From positions 72,818,844 to 72,882,843 of the forward strand of contig OZ023206.1 in NCBI GenBank assembly GCA_963995525.1: a DNA stretch of 64,000 bases. Direction: 5' to 3'. Every line of letters starts with the position of its first letter. Position 1 is the stretch's first letter. Source of the stretch: Escarpia spicata (lineage: Eukaryota > Annelida > Polychaeta > Sabellida > Siboglinidae). A program made the position numbers and the translations under genes. Below, piece by piece: positions 56,881 through 64,000 of the stretch. Under the pieces are notes generated by a model that was not told the origin of the DNA, did no database searches, and saw only the letters and a program-made list of their open reading frames with translations.

Positions 56881-57041
56881 AGTAACCACTCGACCTCTCG
56901 ACCCAGACAATCAACCCGGACCAACAGCCAACGACCAGTTCAACGACCAGTCAGCCTTCTCCGCCTACGGGCCCACTCGAGCTCTCGACCCCGTCAAGCA
57001 ACCCGGACCAACAGTCAACAACCAGTTCAACGATCAGTCCG

Positions 57042-57356
57042 ATGAACAGTTTGACGACCAGTTCGACGATCAAACCAATTTCGTCTCCGTCATCTGCTCC
57101 GGCAATCAACCCAACCAGCAACCTGACATTGTCACCTCCGACGAAGCGTCAGAAGGTGTTGCCTCGTTATACTTGCCGTATGTGTGGCAGTACATTCAAG
57201 TATAAAGGGAATTGGCCCACTCATGTGAAGCAGGGCTGCTGCCAAAGGAAGCAAGATAAACAGCGGCGACGTAAACAACTACGACCATCGCAGAGGCCCT
57301 TCACCTGCCCGTGTCGACAGAGACGATTAACAACAAAGGGACACCATCGACACTAA
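57042..57356 (+). CDS. Small C2HC zinc-finger protein, left copy
   Basis: 104 codons. An S/T/P-rich N-terminus (residues 1-33) is followed by a basic, NLS-like PPTKRQKVLPR. A C2HC zinc finger comes next: CRMC at 46-49, His62 and Cys67, spacing C-x2-C-x12-H-x4-C. The C-terminus is very basic (KQDKQRRRKQLRPSQRP) with an extra CPC. The same frame is open without a Met back to 56889, just after TAA. The extension has the same S/T/P-rich repeats (DQQPTTSSTTSQ), so the true start may be an upstream exon or a non-AUG codon. No family is recognised. The finger and charge suggest nuclear DNA or RNA binding. Near-identity with the copy at 63500 shows recent duplication, not selection. Confidence 0.45.
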   Translation: MNSLTTSSTIKPISSPSSAPAINPTSNLTLSPPTKRQKVLPRYTCRMCGSTFKYKGNWPTHVKQGCCQRKQDKQRRRKQLRPSQRPFTCPCRQRRLTTKGHHRH

Positions 57357-58189
57357 CTCCCGATCATGCTATAGCGAGTGAAAAATCTCCCTGTTAACTG
57401 GTATAAACTGGTATAAATCAAGCCTCAAGGTTCTGTGTATTTGTCCCGTGTTAAGGAAGTTATACGAACTTGTCAGCTAAAACATTCAAACTACCAGCTA
57501 TCTGTGTAAAATTTTGGTCAAACTGGTTGTCATGTAACAGTATTTGACAGAATATCATAGTACTTACCAACGGTCACAGTGGGTATCCTGTTTGTAAACT
57601 GTTTTGAAGGGGTATTCCTTGTTCAAGTTTCATCTACATGTATGTCTCATCTGTACCTAGACGGCAACCTTTTATCACACTATCATTCTTAACCTATACG
57701 TATGCACGTATGCACGTATGCACGTATGTACGTATGCACGTGTGTGTATAATTGCGTTCAAGCCTCATCTATTTAAATAAACAATCACGCTATGTCAGTA
57801 TGTGCAATGCACAATGGCGACTCGAGCGTTTTGCTACCAAAGAGCCTATAGCAATAAAAAGACAGCGCAGTACTCGCTATTTTCATTGTTCGAGGAAAGT
57901 GAAGCGTCATGATAGTGAAGCGTTATGTTAGAACAGTACAGACACACAATAACCGCCCAGATAAGATGTACCAGTATTTATATAGTTTACCGTATTAAGG
58001 GTCAAGTGTACACATGGCCATTAGAACGTTTTTAACTTTTTTTCGGACTATAGTATTTAAATTCGTGCTTCTTCGTTAAAACCTTCGAAACCGACTTCTG
58101 TCGTAAAACAAATAACCTGGCACGGGTAATCGAAAATGAACTCATAGATCCATACATAGATACATAGAGATATACATAGATACATCAAG
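57357..58189. other. Arm sequence without a recognised gene
   Basis: Contains a short CGTATGCA microsatellite at about 57700-57745. It is mirrored in the right arm at 63499-62680. Confidence 0.6.
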
Positions 58190-60160
58190 AGATGAGACTA
58201 CGACCGAGATATGTCACGAGACTACGGATGTTACATCACACGAGAGTACGGACGAGACAAGAGACGGGACTATGACCGAGATATGTCACGAGACTACGGA
58301 TGACACATCACACGAGAGTACGGACGAGACAAGAGATGAGACTACGACCGAGATATGTCACGAGACTACGGATGTTACATCACACGAGAGTACGGACGAG
58401 ACAAGAGACGGGACTATGACCGAGATATGTCACGAGACTACGGATGACACATCACACGAGAGTACGGACGAGACAAGAGACGGGACTATGACCGAGATAT
58501 GTCACGAGACTACGGATGACACATCACACGAGAGTACGGACGAGACAAGAGACGGGACTATGACCGAGATATGTCACGAGACTACGGATGTCACATCACA
58601 CGAGAGTACGGACGAGCCAAGAGACGGGACTATGACCGAGATATGTCACGAGACTACGGATGTCACATCACACGAGAGTACGGACGAGACAAGAGACGAG
58701 ACTATGACCGAGATATGTCACGAGACTTCGGATGACACATCACACGAGAGTACCGACGAGACAAGAGATGACGCGAGAATACGGATGACACATCACACGA
58801 GACGAGACTATGACCGAGATATGTCACGAGACTTCGCATGACACGAGACAAGAGACGAGACTATGATCGAGATGTGTCACAAGACTTCGGATGACACATC
58901 ACACGATAGTACCGACGAGACAAGAGAGGCCGCGAGACTACGGATGACACATCACACGAGAGCACTGACGAGATAAGAGATACCACGAGACTACGGATAC
59001 CACATCACACGAAACTATGGATGCCACTTCACACGAGAGTACTGACGAGAGACGAGACATGACCGAGATGTGTCACGAGACTTCGACTGACACCTCACAC
59101 GAGAGTACTGACGATAGCCGAGACATGATCGAGATGTGTCACGAGACTTCGGATGACACATCACGCGAGAGTACCGACGAGACAAGAGATACTCCACGAG
59201 ACTACGGATGACACATCACACGGGACTATGACCGAGATATGTCACGAGACTACGGATGTCACATCACACGAGAGTACGGACGAGACAAGAGACGAGACTA
59301 TGACCGAGATATGTCACGAGACTTCGGATGACACATCACACGAGAGTACCGACGAGACAAGAGATGACGCGAGACTACGGATGACACATCACACGAGACG
59401 AGACTATGACCGAGATATGTCACGAGACTTCGCATGACACGAGACAAGAGACGAGACTATGATCGAGATGTGTCACGAGACTTCGGATGACACATCACAC
59501 GAGAGTACCGACGAGACAAGAGAGGCCGCGAGACTACGGATGACACATCACAGGAGAGCACTGACGAGATAAGAGATACCACGAGACTACGGATACCACA
59601 TCACACGAGACTATGGATGCCACTTCACACGAGAGTACTGACGAGAGACGAGACATGACCGAAATGTGTCACGAGACTTCGACTGACACATCACACGAGA
59701 GTACTGACGAGAGCCGAGACATGATCGAGATGTGTCACGAGACTTCGGATGACACATCACGCGAGAGTACCGACGAGACAAGAGATACGCCACGAGACTA
59801 CGGATGACACATCACACGGGACTATGACCGAGATGTGTTACGAGACTACGGATGTCACATCACACGAGAGTACGGACGAGACAAGAGACGGGACTATGAA
59901 CGAGATATGTCACGAGACTACGGATGTCACATCACACGAGAGTACGGACGAGACAAGAGGCGGGACTATGACCGTATGTCACAAGATTACGGATGACACA
60001 TCACACGTTATATCACGAGACTACGGATGACACATCACACGTTATGTCACGAGATTACGGATGACACATCACGCGTTATGTCACGAGACTACGGATGTCA
60101 CATCACATGAGACAAGAGACGAGACTATGACCGAGATGAGTCACGAGACTTCGGATAACA
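58190..60160 (+). repeat. 72-bp satellite of the left arm
   Basis: The unit contains GACCGAGATATGTCACGAGA, CTACGGATGACACATCACAC and GAGAGTACGGACGAGACAAG. At 72 bp (24 codons) it keeps frame and encodes an acidic repeat (HETTDDTSHESTDETRD) for 190 codons at 58272-58841. Downstream the units vary in length, and a block of 596 bp occurs twice (for example 59017-59211 repeated at 59613-59807). Towards 60000-60110 the units shorten to GTTATGTCACGAGAC-type pieces. Confidence 0.92.
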
Positions 60161-60575
60161 CCAGAATAGACGTGTTGTCGCGTCAATTCCTTTCCTTTTC
60201 AGGAAAATAGACGTGTTATCGCGTCAATTCCTTTCCTTTTCAGGAAAATAGACGTGTTATCGCGTCAAAAGGAAGCAAAGCAAAGCAAATAGACGGGTGA
60301 GATCCCCTCAAAAGGAAGCAAAGCAAAGCAAATAGACGGGTGAGAGCCCTCAAAAGGAAGCAAAGCAAAGCAAAGCAAATAGACGGGTGAGATCCCTCAA
60401 AAGGAAGCAAAGCAAAGCAAATAGACGTGTTATCGCGTGAGATCTGCTTCAAAACGAAGCAACGCAAAGCAAATAGACGGGTTATCGCGTGACATCTCAC
60501 CTCTTTCTGACAACTCGACGGGTTATCGCGTACAGCTCACCTCTTTCTGACAATTCGACGTGTTATCGAAACACT
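60160..60575. repeat. Short tandem blocks (GCAAAGCAAATAGACG)
   Basis: Two copies of a ~60-bp unit with ATAGACGTGTTATCGCGTCA and TTTCCTTTTCAGGAAAATAG are followed by four to five ~50-bp units with AAAAGGAAGCAAAGCAAAGC. They are absent from the right arm. Confidence 0.85.
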
Positions 60576-61690
60576 AAACTTAGCCGAACACGTGACACGA
60601 ATTGAACACAGACCGACTAGTCGGACAAACGAAACACTATAGTTTGACCAACACGCTGAACGAATCGAACTATAGACACGAGTTGTACAAACGAAACACT
60701 AAACTTAGCCGAACACGTGACACGAATTGAACACAGACCGACTAGTCGGACAAACGAAACACTATAGTTTGACCAACACGCCGAACGAATCGAACTATAG
60801 ACACGAGTTGTACAAACGAAACACTAAACTTAGCCGAACACGTGACACGAATTGAACACAGACCGACAAGTCGGACAAACGAAACACTATAGTTTGACCA
60901 ACACGCCGAACGAATCGAACTATAGACACGAGTTGTACAAACGAAACACTAAACTTAGCCGAACACGTGACACGAATTGAACACAGACCGACAAGTCGGA
61001 CAAACGAAACACTATAGTTTTACCAACACGTCGAACGAATCGAACTATAAACACGAGTTGTACAAACGAAACACTAAACTTAGCCGAACACGTGACACGA
61101 ATTGAACACAGACCGACAAGTCGGACAAACGAAACACTATAGTTTTACCAACACGTCGAACGAATCGAACTATAGACACGAGTTGTACAAACGAAATACT
61201 AAACTTAGCCGAACACGTGACACGAATTGAACACAGACCGACAAGTCGGACAAACGAAACACTATAGTTTGACCAACACGCCGAACGAATCGAACTATAG
61301 ACACGAGTTGTACAAACGAAACACTAAACTTAGCCGAACACGTGACACGAATTGAACACAGACCGACAAGTCGGACAAACGAAACACTATAGTTTGACCA
61401 ACACGCCGAACGAATCGAACTATAGACACGAGTTGTACAAACGAAACACTAAACTTAGCCGAACACGTGACACGAATTGAACACAGACCGACAAGTCGGA
61501 CAAACGAAACACTATAGTTTGACCAACACGCCGAACGAATCGAACTATAGACACGAGTTGTACAAACGAAACACTAAACTTAGCCGAACACGTGACACGA
61601 ATTGAACACAGACCGACAAGTCGGACAAACGAAACACTATAGTTTGACCAACACGCCGAACGAATCGAACTATAGACACGAGTTGAGGTT
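60576..61690. repeat. 125-bp satellite, about nine units
   Basis: Unit starts lie at 60576, 60701, 60826, 60951, 61076, 61201, 61326, 61451 and 61576. The unit carries AAACTTAGCCGAACACGTGA, GACCGACAAGTCGGACAAAC, CTATAGTTTGACCAACACG and CGAATCGAACTATAGACACG. GACCGACTAGTCGG forms a small palindrome in the first two units and is GACCGACAAGTCGG in later ones. Copies are nearly identical, so expansion is recent. The right arm retains only the ~30 bp next to the hairpin. Confidence 0.95.
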
Positions 61691-61830
61691 AGCTAGAGAA
61701 AAAAAGTTGGGGTTAACCTCGCGAAAATTTATACAACCACTTTGGTGGTTGTTTAAATTTTCGCGAGGTTAACCCCAACATTTTTTCTCTAGCTAACCTC
61801 AACTCGGTTCTATAGTTCGATTCGTTCGGC
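61655..61830. repeat. 176-bp hairpin at the symmetry centre
   Basis: Arms 61655-61740 and 61745-61830 pair with only about four mismatches around a 4-base TTTG turn (61741-61744). Stem landmarks are GAGGTTAGCTAGAGAA, GGGGTTAACCTCGCGAAAAT and CAACCAC/GTGGTTG. The outer stem includes one end of the 125-bp unit on each side. Confidence 0.95.
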
Positions 61831-62690
61831 TCTCGTCAGTACTCTCGTCAGTACTCTCGTGTGATGTGTCAGTCGAAGTCTCGTGACACATCTCGGTCAT
61901 GTCTCGTCTCTCGTCAGTACTCTCGTGTGAAGTGGCATCTCTTGTCTCGTCGGTACTCTCGTGTGATGTGTCATCCGAAGTCTCGTGACACATCTCGATC
62001 ATAGTCTCGTCTCTTGTCTCGTGTCATGCGAAGTCTCGTGACATATCTCGGTCATAGTCTCGTCTCGTGTGATGTGTCATCCGTAGTCTCGCGTCATCTC
62101 TTGTCTCGTCGGTACTCTCGTGTGATGTGTCATCCGAAGTCTCGTGACATATCTCGGTCATAGTCTCGTCTCTTGTCTCGTCCGTACTCTCGTGTGATGT
62201 GACATCCGTAGTCTCGTGACATATCTCGGTCATAGTCCCGTCTCTTGGCTCGTCCGTACTCTCGTGTGATGTGACATCCGTAGTCTCGTGACATATCTCG
62301 GTCATAGTCCCGTCTCTTGTCTCGTCCGTACTCTCGTGTGATGTGTCATCCGTAGTCTCGTGACATATCTCGGTCATAGTCCCGTCTCTTGTCTCGTCCG
62401 TACTCTCGTGTGATGTGTCATCCGTAGTCTCGTGACATATCTCGGTCATAGTCCCGTCTCTTGTCTCGTCCGTACTCTCGTGTGATGTAACATCCGTAGT
62501 CTCGTGACATATCTCGGTCGTAGTCTCATCTCTTGTCTCGTCCGTACTCTCGTGTGATGTGTCATCCGTAGTCTCGTGACATATCTCGGTCATAGTCCCG
62601 TCTCTTGTCTCGTCCGTACTCTCGTGTGATGTAACATCCGTAGTCTCGTGACATATCTCGGTCGTAGTCTCATCTCTTGATGTATCTATG
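61831..62690 (-). repeat. 72-bp satellite of the right arm
   Basis: Reverse complement of the left-arm satellite. The 190-codon frame 62593-62024 mirrors 58272-58841. Beyond 62000 towards the hairpin, one segment has been deleted relative to the left arm (ACAAGAGATGCCACTTC joins parts that are about 100 bp apart on the left), and the 596-bp duplication is absent. Confidence 0.92.
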
Positions 62691-64000
62691 TATATCTCTA
62701 TGTATCTATGTATGAATCTATGAGTTCATTTTCGATTACCCGTGCCAGGTTATTTGTTTTACGACAGAAGTCGGTTTCGAAGGTTTTAACGAAGAAGCAC
62801 GAATTTAAATACTATAGTCCGAAAAAAGTTAAAAACGTTCTAATGGCCATGTGTACACTTGACCCTTAATACGGTAAACTATATAAATACTGGTACATCT
62901 TATCTGGGCGGTTATTGTGTGTCTGTACTGTTCTAACATAACGCTTCACTATCATGACGCTTCACTTTCCTCGAACAATGAAAATAGCGAGTACTGCGCT
63001 GTCTTTTTATTGCTATAGGCTCTTTGGTATCAAAACGCTCGAGTCGCCATTGTGCATTGCACATACTGACATAGCGTGATTGTTTATTTAAATAGATGAG
63101 GCTTGAACGCAATTATACACACACGTGCATACGTACATACGTGCATACGTGCATACGTATAGGTTAAGAATGATAGTGTGATAAAAGGTTGCCGTCTAGG
63201 TACAGATGAGACATACATGTAGATGAAACTTGAACAAGGAATACCCCTTCAAAACAGTTTACAAACAGGATACCCACTGTGACCGTTGGTAAGTACTATG
63301 ATATTCTGTCAAATACTGTTACATGACAACCAGTTTGACCAAAATTTTACACAGATAGCTGGTAGTTTGAATGTTTTAGCTGACAAGTTCGTATAACTTC
63401 CTTAACACGGGACAAATACACAGAACCTTGAGGCTTGATTTATACCAGTTTATACCAGTTAACAGGGAGATTTTTCACTCGCTATAGCATGATCGGGAGT
63501 TAGTGTCGATGGTGTCCCTTTGTTGTTAATCGTCTCTGTCGACACGGGCAGGTGAAGGGCCTCTGCGATGGTCGTAGTTGTTTACGTCGCCGCTGTTTAT
63601 CTTGCTTCCTTTGGCAGCAGCCCTGCTTCACATGAGCGGGCCAATTCCCTTTATACTTGAATGTACTGCCACACATACGGCAAGTATAACGAGGCAACAC
63701 CTTCTGACGCTTCGTCGGAGGTGACAATGTCAGGTTGCTGGTTGGGTTGATTGCCGGAGCAGATGACGGAGACGAAATTGGTTTGATCGTCGAACTGGTC
63801 GTCAAACTGTTCATCGGACTGATCGTTGAACTGGTTGTTGACTGTTGGTCCGGGTTGCTTGACGGGGTCGAGAGCTCGAGTGGGCCCGTAGGCGGAGAAG
63901 GCTGACTGGTCGTTGAACTGGTCGTTGGCTGTTGGTCCGGGTTGATTGTCTGGGTCGAGAGGTCGAGTGGTTACTATTGCGCATGCGCAATTACTTATTT
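62015..64000 (-). repeat. Right arm, near-identical outer part
   Basis: Mirror of 56856-58850, truncated by the end of the window. Confidence 0.9.
63500..63814 (-). CDS. Small C2HC zinc-finger protein, right copy
   Basis: Same 104-codon frame as the left copy with one amino-acid difference (Ala instead of Thr at residue 60, two residues before the zinc-ligand His). All zinc ligands are kept. The NRF1-type palindrome is at 63976-63991. No conclusion about selection is possible from a single change. See the left copy for domains and start-site doubts. Confidence 0.45.
   Translation of the reverse strand: MNSLTTSSTIKPISSPSSAPAINPTSNLTLSPPTKRQKVLPRYTCRMCGSTFKYKGNWPAHVKQGCCQRKQDKQRRRKQLRPSQRPFTCPCRQRRLTTKGHHRH

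Larger units (their letters stand above)
56856..58850 (+). repeat. Left arm, near-identical outer part
   Basis: Mirrors 64000-62015. Observed differences include the codon for residue 60 of the ORF (Thr versus Ala) and C versus A near 57831/63029. The left boundary of the repeat cannot be set, because the partner of anything left of 56856 lies beyond the window. Confidence 0.9.
56856..64000. mobile_element. Large asymmetric palindrome, foldback-transposon-like, running off the window
   Basis: Position x in the left arm pairs with 120856-x in the right arm from the window end inward (64000 pairs with 56856, and the ORF 57042-57356 pairs exactly with 63814-63500). Further in, the offset becomes 120865 (58272-58841 with 62593-62024), so only about 9 bp of indels occur in roughly 2 kb. 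Only scattered substitutions are seen. The symmetry centre of the inner hairpin is at 61742/61743 (pair sum 123485), so the left arm is 2629 bp longer. The excess is made of satellite and spacer sequence at 59.2-61.6 kb. No transposase was found. The outer border and target duplication lie outside the window on the right. Confidence 0.8.

Noticed and set aside
56856..64000. Palindrome dismissed as a simple assembly inversion error
   Set aside because: The arms differ by substitutions and indels, and the left arm has 2.6 kb of extra satellite. This is hard to explain by a plain mirrored join, though long reads are still needed to exclude an artefact.

Overview
The window is eukaryotic, most likely from an invertebrate animal. 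It has no prokaryotic gene layout, one multi-exon gene with GT-AG introns, relics of several metazoan transposon classes and kilobase-scale minisatellites. A secreted coiled-coil/fibrinogen-domain protein, a BEL/Pao element with DUF1759/DUF5641-type regions, and CR1/L2-like and Tc1-like relics fit a marine deuterostome or lophotrochozoan (lancelet, hemichordate, echinoderm or mollusc). The sequence alone does not identify the species.

Only one ordinary host gene can be supported. It is a fibrinogen-related protein (FReD) gene on the minus strand with five exons: 45953-45638, 45171-45023, 44107-44011, 39439-39275 and 36220-35973. All junctions are in phase and give 324 residues: signal peptide, Gln-rich coiled coil and a complete fibrinogen C-terminal domain. 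Intron 3 holds a ~4.1 kb minisatellite of 59-bp units.

Layout. 0-4.2 kb: foldback-like element with long diverged inverted arms and a LINE inserted in the right arm. 5-6.7 kb: two LINE tails. 9.5-9.8 kb: CpG-rich, promoter-like patch. 10.6-11.4 kb: dead Tc1-like transposase. SINE copies of one family lie at 11.6, 16.0 and 23.8 kb. 14.2-23.3 kb: three large minisatellites (31, 36 and 51 bp) and smaller ones. 24.8-26.6 kb: hAT and LINE relics. 28.14-34.14 kb: complete BEL/Pao retrotransposon with 183-bp LTRs differing at two sites and a perfect 5-bp target duplication, but with a frameshift just after the reverse transcriptase YVDD motif. 34.2-34.6 kb: LINE tail. 36-46 kb: the FReD gene. 46.6-50.0 kb: nearly full-length degenerate CR1-like LINE. 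50.1-50.75 kb: compound microsatellite. 52.9-55.0 kb: second inverted-repeat structure interrupted by the 5' part of a LINE. 55.5-56.2 kb: short tandem arrays. 56.86 kb to the window end: a large asymmetric palindrome.

The palindrome is the least conventional object here. Its outer arms are almost identical and each carries the same small C2HC zinc-finger ORF, preceded by a perfect NRF1-type palindrome. Internally it has a 72-bp satellite in both arms, a 125-bp satellite almost only in the left arm, and a ~176-bp hairpin at the symmetry centre. The left arm is 2629 bp longer than the right as measured from the hairpin. It resembles a foldback transposon, but no transposase is visible and the right edge lies outside the window.

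The long ORFs over the 31-, 36- and 51-bp arrays are products of repeat arithmetic and are not annotated as proteins.
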